Assembly (NCBI GenBank): GCA_934487205.1
Contig: CAKSRS010000024.1
Location: forward strand, 1-34,557
DNA length: 34,557 nucleotides
Direction: 5' to 3'
From: an uncultured Clostridia bacterium
GTDB lineage: Bacteria; Bacillota; Clostridia; UBA1381
Shown: one piece after another, positions 19,363 to 27,992 of the stretch
Layout of the letters: the number at the start of each line of letters is the position of its first letter
Numbering within the stretch: the first letter of the stretch is position 1
Made by a program: the position numbers and the translations under genes
The notes under the pieces: generated by a model
What the model was told of the DNA's origin: nothing
The model's database searches: none
Seen by the model: only the letters and a program-made list of their open reading frames with translations

Positions 19363-20511
19363 ATGGACTATAAATTTTTACCTGAAATGAAAACATGCCC
19401 GGCAGTGTTCGCTGTAGGGAAAAACTATCAGATAATGATACCGTTTAACTGCGAAACAATCCTTTGGATTACCGTTGGCGGAAAAAAATATTATGACCAC
19501 ACAAACGGCGTTCTGCGCTCAATGACACGTGTTCATAAGGTAATTGTACCGATGGACGAGCTTGATAAAAACAAGGAATATACAGTATGTTTTCGCCGTG
19601 TGCTTGACCGGAAACCGTATTTTCCCGTCATTGAGGAAACAAAAAGCATAACATACAGTTTCAAGCCGGTTGAAAAGAAACAAAATATCCGTATATATCA
19701 TATTGCCGATACACATGGAAATTCGGACTACCCGGCACGTGCTGCAAATTTTTTTGATAATGATATAGTTGTTATTAACGGAGACTTGCAGGAATTCAGC
19801 AAAACAGAGGAGAATCTTTTATATACATTTGTTTTGTGCGGGGCGGTAACCCGTGGTGAAATTCCATGTGTATTCACAAGGGGAAACCATGATATGCGTG
19901 GGCGATTTGCGGAATTACAGACTCAATATGCACCGTCGGATAAAGGAAGTCTTTACTATACTTTTCGTATAGGCTGTATCTGGGGAATGGTTTTGGATTG
20001 CGGTGAAGATAAGGAAGATGCATATGAGGATTATAACGGTACAATTTGCTGTCATGAGTTTCGACGCGAACAAACAGAATTTATAAAGAGAGTAATAGTT
20101 GATGCCGAAAATGAATATGCTGCAGATGACGTGGAGTACCGTGTTATAGTTGCACATGCGGATTTTGCATATATACAGGATAAGCCATTTGATATAGAAA
20201 CCGATATATATACAGATTGGATTGAATTAATTAATAAACACATAAAGCCGCATTTTATGCTGTGCGGACATGAACATATTTACGGTATCGGAGAGAAAAA
20301 CAGCAAATTTAATACCCTGGGTTTAAATTGTCCGGTAATAATCGGGTCAAAACCGGTAAAAAATGAAAGTCGTGCAGATATTGACTATGTCGGCGCAGAA
20401 ATAATCGTTAATCCCTGTTCACTTGAAGTCATGTTCACGAACAGTAAAGGAGAAACTGAGGACGGTGCGGCGCTGAAAATATTGCCGACAAAACATAATA
20501 CGGAATTTTGA
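19363..20511 (+). CDS. Calcineurin-like metallophosphoesterase
   Basis: The 382-residue product has an N-terminal beta domain of about 105 residues, then the metallophosphoesterase core. The metal-site motifs appear in order: DTHG (Asp116, His118), NGD (Asp141), GNHD (Asn175, His176, Asp177), AHAD (His265) and GHEH (His303, His305). The second block reads NGDLQEF instead of the usual GDLxD. No signal peptide is present, so it is cytoplasmic. The family hydrolyses phosphomono- or diesters. A sugar phosphate or phosphodiester-linked glycan product fits the neighbouring OPA-type transporter and phosphorylase, but this is inference. It starts 18 bases after the GH95-like gene with an aaggag RBS. 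Confidence 0.85.
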   Translation: MDYKFLPEMKTCPAVFAVGKNYQIMIPFNCETILWITVGGKKYYDHTNGVLRSMTRVHKVIVPMDELDKNKEYTVCFRRVLDRKPYFPVIEETKSITYSFKPVEKKQNIRIYHIADTHGNSDYPARAANFFDNDIVVINGDLQEFSKTEENLLYTFVLCGAVTRGEIPCVFTRGNHDMRGRFAELQTQYAPSDKGSLYYTFRIGCIWGMVLDCGEDKEDAYEDYNGTICCHEFRREQTEFIKRVIVDAENEYAADDVEYRVIVAHADFAYIQDKPFDIETDIYTDWIELINKHIKPHFMLCGHEHIYGIGEKNSKFNTLGLNCPVIIGSKPVKNESRADIDYVGAEIIVNPCSLEVMFTNSKGETEDGAALKILPTKHNTEF

Positions 20512-20535
20512 CTTGGAAGAAGGCATTATTATTAA

Positions 20536-21762
20536 ATGGATATACAGAAAAAAATTACGGATAAAAACAAAGTATTCGGCTTAACGATGCTGTTTATGAT
20601 ATTATACACCGTGAGCTATCTGACAAGAGTCAACTATGGTGCGGTAATATCGGAAATAGTAAAAACGGAAGGGATACCGAAATCAGATGCCGCATTAGCG
20701 TTGACCGCAAGCGCCGTTACCTATGGACTCGGACAGATTATCAGCGGATATTTGGGTGATAAGTTAAATCCTAAAAAATTAATACTGTTTGGTATGACAG
20801 TAACAATTTTAATGAACTTGATTATACCTTTTTTGTCCTCGCCGTACGCCATGTCGGTTGTATGGGGGATAAACGGAGTGGCGCAGGCATTTATGTGGCC
20901 GCCGCTTATCAGAATTATGATAACTGTTTTTGAAACGGAAGATTACAAAAGAGCATGCCTCGTGGTTTCGTGTGCCGCATCGCTCGGGACAATGATTGTA
21001 TACGCAATTTCACCGATTTGTATATTAATAGGGGGCTGGAGACTGATATTCATTTTTTCAGCAATTCTTGCAGTAATAATGGCGGTGGTATGGACAAAAA
21101 AATGTCCGAATGTCGGTAAAATAAAACTCTCAGCGGAAAGTGCAAATTCACAGCAGCATATTGATTTTGATTTGTGTATAATACTGGGAGCGACAATGCT
21201 TGCAACTGCCCTTCAAGGAACATTACGCGATGGTGTATCAACATGGATGCCGTCTTACGTTGCTGAGACTTTTCATCTGGACAATAAAATTGCAATATTG
21301 ACAGGTGTTGTCTTGCCTCTTATAAGCATAATTACAACACAAATCACAGGGTTTATTTACAGAAAGATTGTTAAAACGGAGTTACTGCTTGCTGCTATAA
21401 TGTTTGGGGGAGGCTTTGTATCAAGTTATGTACTTTTTGCAGCAGATGGTGTGTCTGCAGGATTATCGGTAGCAATGGCAGCGGTGCTGTCCGGGTGTAT
21501 GCATGGTGCAAGCTGGGTTATGACTTCCATGATACCGCCGCACTTTGAAAAGTACGGAAAAATATCATTTGTATGCGGACTATTAAATTGCAGTACATAT
21601 ATAGGGAGTGCTGTATCGGCATATGGGATAGCGAGGTATTCCGAAAATTGCGGCTGGAGGCAAACGCTGCTTTTGTGGAGTTTTATTGCATTGCTTGGTG
21701 GAATCATTTGCTTTGTATGCGGAATTTTTTGGAAACGGTCGCACAATGTAAATGAGTTCTGA
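20536..21762 (+). CDS. MFS transporter, OPA (GlpT/UhpT-like) type
   Basis: The 408-residue product has about 12 hydrophobic segments. MFS motif A appears between helices 2 and 3 (GYLGDKLNPKK). NGVAQAFMWPP resembles the NG-Q-GWPP loop characteristic of organophosphate:phosphate antiporters. The N-terminal phrase VNYGAVISEI also fits that group. OPA carriers exchange glycerol-3-phosphate, hexose phosphates or phosphoglycerate for phosphate. Here it is the only transporter in the window, next to a phosphoesterase. It may import a phosphorylated or acidic sugar; a hexuronate carrier is the alternative. The start codon has only a loose upstream gaagaagg, spaced rather far away, so expression may depend on coupling to the previous gene 24 bases upstream. 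Confidence 0.82.
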   Translation: MDIQKKITDKNKVFGLTMLFMILYTVSYLTRVNYGAVISEIVKTEGIPKSDAALALTASAVTYGLGQIISGYLGDKLNPKKLILFGMTVTILMNLIIPFLSSPYAMSVVWGINGVAQAFMWPPLIRIMITVFETEDYKRACLVVSCAASLGTMIVYAISPICILIGGWRLIFIFSAILAVIMAVVWTKKCPNVGKIKLSAESANSQQHIDFDLCIILGATMLATALQGTLRDGVSTWMPSYVAETFHLDNKIAILTGVVLPLISIITTQITGFIYRKIVKTELLLAAIMFGGGFVSSYVLFAADGVSAGLSVAMAAVLSGCMHGASWVMTSMIPPHFEKYGKISFVCGLLNCSTYIGSAVSAYGIARYSENCGWRQTLLLWSFIALLGGIICFVCGIFWKRSHNVNEF

Positions 21763-21780
21763 TTTATTATATATAATAAA
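21763..21780. repeat. 18-bp perfect AT-rich palindrome
   Basis: tttattatatataataaa is identical to its reverse complement. It starts right after the transporter stop codon and contains TATAAT at 21772-21777. No convincing -35 hexamer lies 16-18 bases upstream. It could be a small operator, a weak internal promoter or a chance AT-rich palindrome. Confidence 0.4.
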
Positions 21781-21808
21781 AGAATCCCATAAAAAGGAGA
21801 AATAAAAT

Positions 21809-23587
21809 ATGAACACAAATCTGAAAAAAGTAACGCATAACGCAGACTTGTGCATAGTCGGCGGCGGAATGTCCGGCATGTGTGCCGCAATTGCCGCGGC
21901 TCGGCATGGGTTAAAAGTTGTTCTTATGCATGACCGCCCGATGTTCGGCGGCAATGCGTCAAGCGAAATCCGTATGTGGATTTGCGGCGCTAACGGTGAG
22001 GATAAACGCGAGACGGGGATAATCGAGGAAATCATTCTCGAAAATATCTACAGAAACCCTTACCGTACATGGCCGATTTGGGACACGGTTCTGTTTGAAA
22101 AAATCAAATCCGAACCAAACATTACATCAATTTTAAATTGCTCATGCAATGATGCCGAAATGGACGGCGATAAAATCGTAAGTATTTCCGGCTGGCAAAC
22201 AACAACGCAGTTGTGGCATATTGTCACAGCGGACTATTTTGCCGACTGCTCGGGCGACAGTATTTTAGCACCGCTCACAGGGGCGGAATTCCGCGTAGGA
22301 CGCGAGGCACGCAGTGAATTTGACGAGAGTATCGCGCCGGAAAAAGCCGACCGCAAAACAATGGGTATGTCATGTCTTATGCAGGGACGTGAAATGCCGC
22401 AAAAACGCGACTTTATTCCATCACCGTGGGCACATAAATTTACGAAAGAACAGCTTGAAAAAATCAATAAATTCCCGACTGTTGAGCCGGGCGATAACTA
22501 TTGGTATCATGAGCTTGGCGGTGAAAATGACTCTATTCACGATACCGAGGAATTACGTGACGAATTGCTTAAAATTGACCTCGGCATGTGGGACTACTTA
22601 AAAAATGACAGCGGAATAAAGGACGCGGAAAAATATGACCTCGATTTTCTGGGATTTTTGCCGGGAAAACGTGAAAGCCGCCGATATGTCGGCGATCACA
22701 TGCTGACGCAGAATGATGTCCGTGCTGAGGGAAAATTTGATGACCTTATCGCATACGGCGGCTGGTCAATGGATGACCATAACCCCGGCGGATTTTATTC
22801 TGAGGAACCGCCGACGATTTTCCATAAAGCGCCGTCGCCGTTCGGAATACCGTACAGATGCATATACTCAAAAAACATATCAAACCTGTTTTTTGCAGGA
22901 AGAAATATCAGCGTAACGCACATGGCGCTCAGTTCCACCCGTGTTATGGCAACATGCGCAACGCTCGGTCAGGCTCTCGGAACTGCGGCTGCAATTGCAT
23001 CAAAATATAAAACATCACCACGCGGTGTGTATGAAAAGCATATCGCTTTGCTCAAACAAACGCTTATGGACGATGACTGCTATCTTCCGTTTAACGCGCA
23101 TAAGGTTTCGGATATAACGAGTAAGGCAAAGATTACATCAACAGGCGTAAACGCCGAGCTTTTGCGAAACGGAAAGGAACGTAAAATCGGTGATACGGAT
23201 AATTGTTGGGTCGGAAAACCCGGCGACACAATTACATTTAATTTTGATAAACCGGAGAAAATACATGAAATCCGTTTTGTTTTCGACAGTGATTTAAACC
23301 GCCACACCACATGCCCGGACGGGATAGATTACATGAACGAACACCCAATGATATGTCACGTACCGCTTGATAATCCGCCGCAAAATGTTCCGACAACTCT
23401 TGTGAAGAACTTAAAAACAGAAGTTCTCACTAAAGACGGAAAATGGACTTTGGCTGTCGAAATCAAGGATAATCATATGCGGCTTGTTAAACAGAAAGTC
23501 AATGCCCAAACAACCGCCGTTAGATTTACGCTCGCCGAAACAAACGGAAACGATACGGTCGGGATTTATTCAATAGATTTAAGGTAG
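21809..23587 (+). CDS. FAD-dependent oxidoreductase with C-terminal beta-sandwich
   Basis: The 592-residue product has a Rossmann FAD-binding motif at its N-terminus (IVGGGMSG; Gly18, Gly20, Gly23). FGGNASSEIR is the phrase typical of the FAD_oxidored (PF12831) family, and NLFFAGRNIS is the second FAD-contacting block near 360-370. Residues about 440-592 form a discoidin-like beta-sandwich (ITFNFDKPEKIHEIRFVF). No signal peptide is present. Members occur often in polysaccharide-utilisation loci of Bacteroidota and Firmicutes, but their substrate is largely unknown to me. Oxidation of a sugar or release of an oxidised or aromatic substituent are open options. The RBS is aaaaggag (21792-21799). 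It is followed 12 bases later by the acyltransferase-like gene. Confidence 0.82.
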   Translation: MNTNLKKVTHNADLCIVGGGMSGMCAAIAAARHGLKVVLMHDRPMFGGNASSEIRMWICGANGEDKRETGIIEEIILENIYRNPYRTWPIWDTVLFEKIKSEPNITSILNCSCNDAEMDGDKIVSISGWQTTTQLWHIVTADYFADCSGDSILAPLTGAEFRVGREARSEFDESIAPEKADRKTMGMSCLMQGREMPQKRDFIPSPWAHKFTKEQLEKINKFPTVEPGDNYWYHELGGENDSIHDTEELRDELLKIDLGMWDYLKNDSGIKDAEKYDLDFLGFLPGKRESRRYVGDHMLTQNDVRAEGKFDDLIAYGGWSMDDHNPGGFYSEEPPTIFHKAPSPFGIPYRCIYSKNISNLFFAGRNISVTHMALSSTRVMATCATLGQALGTAAAIASKYKTSPRGVYEKHIALLKQTLMDDDCYLPFNAHKVSDITSKAKITSTGVNAELLRNGKERKIGDTDNCWVGKPGDTITFNFDKPEKIHEIRFVFDSDLNRHTTCPDGIDYMNEHPMICHVPLDNPPQNVPTTLVKNLKTEVLTKDGKWTLAVEIKDNHMRLVKQKVNAQTTAVRFTLAETNGNDTVGIYSIDLR

Positions 23588-23599
23588 GAGGAATATATA

Positions 23600-24373
23600 A
23601 TGAAACAAATAATAAAGAAATGGTATGATACTCTTAAATTCCCTGCGGAATGCACAAATGATTTTGAAAATCTTTTAGCGTCTGCGGAACTGACGCCGTG
23701 TGCAATTGACGAATATAAAAGTACGGGTAATTTCAAAAAGGATTTGATGATGAGTCTGTATTTTTGCGATGAGGCGGCGGAAAAAGCAAAGAAACAAGGC
23801 TTGCCGCGCGATGTCTTGCTTGAAACGCTGTCCGATATACCTACGTGGACAAATGCGCATTACCACGAATATAATGACATCGGATTGCTGGAATACGGCT
23901 GGATTACTCTCGGACTGAACTTGTACCTTCATAAGCTCGGACGCCTTGAATTTATGCCGTCCGCCGATAAAATGGAGGTGCATATTCCGGCGGGTGAACC
24001 GCTTATCTGTTCGGATTGTCTGCAGTCATTTAAAATGTCTGTTGAATTCTTTGAAAAGTATTATCCGAATTTTGAATATGAAACTTACTACACGTCTACA
24101 TGGCTTTTGGACGATACTCTTGCAAAGTTTTTAAATAAAGACTCAAATATATTGCAGTTTGCGAAATTATTTAAGACATCAAAAAAGAAAGAATCGGACG
24201 CCGCATTGCGTTTTGTTTTCGGCTGGAATGCAACAAGAGATAACCTGCATACATACAAGATACAAAACGGATTTATGCAGAAAATGTACGATTACGTTAT
24301 GGACGGCGGAAAGCTGTACGAAGTTTACGGAGAAATAGAAAAGACCGATATTACACACGGCAGATTGGGGTAA
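23600..24373 (+). CDS. N-acyltransferase-like protein (NAT_N/GNAT_C type)
   Basis: The 257-residue product has a helical N-terminal half (about 1-115) and a C-terminal half with HIPAGEPL, CLQSFKMSVEFFEKYYP, TSTWLLDD and NKDSNILQFAKLF. I recognise these as the pattern of Firmicutes proteins described as acyltransferase-domain proteins with a GNAT-like C-terminal fold. It is cytoplasmic. No substrate or acceptor can be inferred from sequence alone. Such genes recur beside glycosidase genes in Clostridia and Paenibacilli, which suggests a role in modifying a sugar or in sensing rather than housekeeping. RBS aggagg is at 23587-23592. The assignment is from family resemblance, not from a visible catalytic motif. 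Confidence 0.6.
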   Translation: MKQIIKKWYDTLKFPAECTNDFENLLASAELTPCAIDEYKSTGNFKKDLMMSLYFCDEAAEKAKKQGLPRDVLLETLSDIPTWTNAHYHEYNDIGLLEYGWITLGLNLYLHKLGRLEFMPSADKMEVHIPAGEPLICSDCLQSFKMSVEFFEKYYPNFEYETYYTSTWLLDDTLAKFLNKDSNILQFAKLFKTSKKKESDAALRFVFGWNATRDNLHTYKIQNGFMQKMYDYVMDGGKLYEVYGEIEKTDITHGRLG

Positions 24374-24375
24374 AA

Positions 24376-25704
24376 ATGAAAATATACGGATTACAGGACT
24401 GGCAAATATTACAGCAAATTGATGGACTGGCAGAAGTGAAAATTTTTGGAGAATGTGAGGAATGTGAAACAGGAATTAGTGCAGTATCGATACAAATTAC
24501 CGAGGAGGAAAGCGGAAAAATACTAATGCCGTGGACGCAGACGGAATGTAACGCCGGGAAATGGTATATGCTGCTTGACGGATTTAAGGCGGGCATACAA
24601 TACAGGATAGATATTGACGGCATATTCGGATGCGGTGAAAATCAACGCAGACAGCGTCTTAAAGAAAGCGTACGTCATGTATCGGTGGGTGATATATACC
24701 TGATTGCCGGTCAAAGCAACGCTGCGGGCTGGTCTCGCGGCTGCTATGATGAGCCGCTGAATCTGAACGTGCGAGAATTAAATCATTTCGGGAAATGGAG
24801 TGTTGCTGCACAGCCGCTTGAAGGCGGCGGATTTTCGCCTTTTATTACTTTTGCAAAAATTTTGAGCAAAAAACTCAATTACCCTGTAGGACTTATTCCG
24901 CGGGCAATCGGTGCATCATCTGTAACGTCATGGACATCGTCCGGCGAATATATTCAAGGGATACATCACGAAAAAATCGGTAAAATCAAAGGTGTATTAT
25001 GGTATCAGGGATGTAATGAAGCATTGGAAAACAATACCGAAAAATATGAGGAATACTTTATTGACTTTGTTAAAAGTATAAGAAGAATTTTCCAAAATCA
25101 AAATCTTCCGATTATTACTTTTCAATTAAATCGTTTCATAGCGGACAGCAATCCGAAAGCGCATAATGAGGGGTATGATAAGATTCGTGAGATTCAGCGG
25201 AATATGATAGATAAAATAAAAAATTTATACATCATACCCACGATAGATTTAACATTAATGTCCGATGCGATACATAACAGTATTCAATCAAACATAACGA
25301 TTGGAAAACGCGCTGCCGAACTTTCTCTCGATGAAATATATCATATGCAGATATCGGATAAAGCGCCTAATATTTCCGATGCCGTAATAATTGCTGATAA
25401 CAAGATTAAACTGACATTTGATAATGTCAAGGAAGAATTATATGCATTTGAGGTATCCGCAGAAAATCTGCCTATAGCAATTTATGACAAATGCGGGATA
25501 AACAGAATAATTAAATATGAAATAAGTAAAAATATCATTTTGCTGACAACAGAAAGAAATCCTGAAAGCCTGTCAATGGTAAAGGCACAGTTTGGTAAAA
25601 ATCCGTCCGAAATAATCATTGATCACGATACAATGCTGCCGATTTTGTGTTTTTCAGATGTTAAATTATCAAAAACCACCTTAGGGAAAGGACATACAAA
25701 ATGA
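24376..25704 (+). CDS. Second SASA-family (SGNH) carbohydrate esterase
   Basis: The 442-residue product has an N-terminal beta domain (about 1-100), then GQSN at 112-115 with nucleophile Ser114, VLWYQGCNEA as the conserved middle block (Cys replaces the usual Glu-Ser pair region) and DAIH with Asp297 and His300. It lacks a signal peptide. It is only distantly like the first esterase of the array, so the two probably remove acyl groups from different positions or sugars. Its start lies 2 bases after the previous stop with no strong RBS, and its stop overlaps the phosphorylase start by four bases (ATGA at 25701-25704). Both point to translational coupling. Its A+T content by eye is higher than that of the phosphorylase gene after it. 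Confidence 0.83.
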   Translation: MKIYGLQDWQILQQIDGLAEVKIFGECEECETGISAVSIQITEEESGKILMPWTQTECNAGKWYMLLDGFKAGIQYRIDIDGIFGCGENQRRQRLKESVRHVSVGDIYLIAGQSNAAGWSRGCYDEPLNLNVRELNHFGKWSVAAQPLEGGGFSPFITFAKILSKKLNYPVGLIPRAIGASSVTSWTSSGEYIQGIHHEKIGKIKGVLWYQGCNEALENNTEKYEEYFIDFVKSIRRIFQNQNLPIITFQLNRFIADSNPKAHNEGYDKIREIQRNMIDKIKNLYIIPTIDLTLMSDAIHNSIQSNITIGKRAAELSLDEIYHMQISDKAPNISDAVIIADNKIKLTFDNVKEELYAFEVSAENLPIAIYDKCGINRIIKYEISKNIILLTTERNPESLSMVKAQFGKNPSEIIIDHDTMLPILCFSDVKLSKTTLGKGHTK

Positions 25705-27992
25705 AAAAATACGGAAAATTCAATGAAAAAGGAAACGAATACATAATTACGGACTACTTGACGCCGCGTCCGCAGATGAACTACGTCTGGAACGAGCGTA
25801 TGCTGTCGGGAATAAACCACTTCGGCGGAGGTGTCGGTGCATACGGAAACCGTGCGTCAAGCTATATTGACGAAAAAGGCAGAGGGCGTGCAAACCTCAT
25901 CAAAGACGGCAACCGCTACTTCTATATCCGTGATATGAAAACTGGTGCATACTGGAATCCCGGCTGGTATCCGTCCAAGACGGACGTTGAGGAATATTCC
26001 TGCACTCACGGCATAGGTTATACGAAAATCAGTGCAAAAAAGGACGGCATAAAGGCGGCAATCACAGGCTTTGTCGGCACAAAGCTTCCGGCGGAGCAAT
26101 GGAAAATCGAGCTTGAAAACACCGACAAATCCGAAAGGGAAATCAAGGTATATTCGTATGTTGAGTTTTCGCTCGAGGGTTATGCGACCTACAGCGAATA
26201 CGATTCATACGTAAGTGCGTGGAATTGCGGCAATATGATTTATGCACAGAACACCGCCCAGGAACGTCCGCACGATTGGTACAACGGATTTATCGCGTCA
26301 AACGAGGATATAACCGGGTTTGAAACGTCAAAAAATGCGTTTTTAGGCTTGTACGGGAGTATATTTGCACCCAAAACGGTGGCAGACGGAAAATGCACAA
26401 ATTCGCTTGCCGCGTGCGAGCGTATGGTCGGTGTGCTTGAAAATACGTTCACGATAAAGCCGAATGAGAAAAAGACGTTTTATGTGGCAATCGGCAGTGC
26501 GGACAGCGAAAATACCGCAAAGGAAATGTCGGAAGAACTTTTAAAGGACGGAGTGTTTGAAGCCGAGCTTTTGAGCGTGCAGCAAATGAAAGCCGAACTT
26601 CAAAACCACGTTATGATAAAAACCCCGGTTGAAAAGATAAACGCACTCACAAATTACTGGGTTAAAAACCAGGTTCAGCTGTGTGCTGAGGCAGGAAGAG
26701 CAACGGGAAAAGGATTTCGTGACCAGTTACAGGATGCGTGGGGAATAGCCGCGTTTGACAGCGGTATGGCAAGAGTGAAAATCCTTGAGGTTCTCGCACA
26801 TCAGTACAGCGACGGACGCTGTGTTCGCGGCTGGCTGCCGCTTGACCCGCATATTTATTCCGACGGCCCGGTATGGATTGCACCGGCGGTTAATGCGTAT
26901 TTGAAAGAAACAGGCGATTTCAAATTCCTTGACGAACCAGTTAAATATCTTGATGATGTCGACGCGACCGTTTGGGAACATCTTGTATGTGCGGCGGAAT
27001 ATTCTGCAAATGATTTGGGTGTGCACGGACTTGTTCTTGCCCATGACGGCGACTGGAACGATTCGTTAAACGGTATCGGCACGGGCGGAAAGGGCGAGAG
27101 CGTGTGGACAAGCATTGCACTTTGCATAGCATTAAAGGAAACCGCGGAAATCGCAAAGGAAATCAAAAAGGACGCTGAATTAAGTGATAAACTTCTGAAA
27201 TATCGTGAAACGATGATAAAGAATATCAACGAAAACGCATGGGACGGAGAGTGGTATCTTGCCGCATATAACGATAAGGGCGAAAAGGTCGGAAGTCATG
27301 AATGTAAAGAGGGAAAAATCTATCTCAATTCGCAGACATGGGCAATAATTGCGGGCGTTTGCAGTGAGGAAAGAAAGCAAAAATGTATTGAGTCGGTCAA
27401 TAAATATCTGAAGTGCGATTACGGCTTTATGACGCTTTATCCGGCATATACGGAGTATGATAAAAACGTCGGCAGATTAACCGGATTTGTGCCGGGAATA
27501 TGGGAAAACGGCACGCCGTACTGTCACGGCGGTGCGTTTAAGCTTGTGGCGGATACGGTTGCAGAGAGGGCAGAGGACGCGGTAAATTCGTATCTTTTGA
27601 TTGCACCGGACAGCGAGAAAAATCCGTCGGCATATTCAGGGTGCGAACCGTATGTGTTCACAAATATGTACTTCGGGCCGGATAATATCCGAAAGGGACA
27701 AACCTCGTTTGCGTGGGTGACGGGAACCGCCGGTTGGATGTTTCGCGTGATAACGCAGAATATTTTGGGATTTACACCGGAATATGACGGATTTAAGGTA
27801 AATCCATGCATACCGAAAGACTGGGACTATGCAGAGGAAACGCGTAAATTCCGCGGTGATACGTATGTAGTTAGAATACATAACAACACAGGCGAGAACA
27901 AGCTTACATTGGACGGAACATTGGTAACAACCGACACAATCCCGCACGTCGGCGACGGAATGAAACATATTGTTGAGGTGTATATAAAATGA
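25701..27992 (+). CDS. GH94-type glycoside phosphorylase
   Basis: The 763-residue product has the architecture of cellobiose/chitobiose phosphorylases. A beta-sandwich occupies about 1-280. The (alpha/alpha)6 barrel follows, with FRDQLQDAWG (about 337-346) and HDGDWNDSLN, where the Asp454 of WND sits at the general-acid position. ENGTPYCHGG and WVTGTAGWMFRVITQNILG then lead to the C-terminal beta domain (EYDGFKVNPCIPKDW). The family cleaves beta-linked disaccharides with phosphate to give a sugar 1-phosphate. The usual GDWNDG(M) reads GDWNDSLN, and the aglycone loops are not those of a typical cellobiose phosphorylase, so substrate is open. No signal peptide is present. It overlaps both neighbours by four bases. 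The gene is richer in G+C than the esterase gene before it. Confidence 0.85.
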   Translation: MKKYGKFNEKGNEYIITDYLTPRPQMNYVWNERMLSGINHFGGGVGAYGNRASSYIDEKGRGRANLIKDGNRYFYIRDMKTGAYWNPGWYPSKTDVEEYSCTHGIGYTKISAKKDGIKAAITGFVGTKLPAEQWKIELENTDKSEREIKVYSYVEFSLEGYATYSEYDSYVSAWNCGNMIYAQNTAQERPHDWYNGFIASNEDITGFETSKNAFLGLYGSIFAPKTVADGKCTNSLAACERMVGVLENTFTIKPNEKKTFYVAIGSADSENTAKEMSEELLKDGVFEAELLSVQQMKAELQNHVMIKTPVEKINALTNYWVKNQVQLCAEAGRATGKGFRDQLQDAWGIAAFDSGMARVKILEVLAHQYSDGRCVRGWLPLDPHIYSDGPVWIAPAVNAYLKETGDFKFLDEPVKYLDDVDATVWEHLVCAAEYSANDLGVHGLVLAHDGDWNDSLNGIGTGGKGESVWTSIALCIALKETAEIAKEIKKDAELSDKLLKYRETMIKNINENAWDGEWYLAAYNDKGEKVGSHECKEGKIYLNSQTWAIIAGVCSEERKQKCIESVNKYLKCDYGFMTLYPAYTEYDKNVGRLTGFVPGIWENGTPYCHGGAFKLVADTVAERAEDAVNSYLLIAPDSEKNPSAYSGCEPYVFTNMYFGPDNIRKGQTSFAWVTGTAGWMFRVITQNILGFTPEYDGFKVNPCIPKDWDYAEETRKFRGDTYVVRIHNNTGENKLTLDGTLVTTDTIPHVGDGMKHIVEVYIK

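Noticed and set aside
21763..21790. Internal promoter at TATAAT 21772-21777
   Set aside because: No acceptable -35 element at the right distance; kept only as a palindrome.
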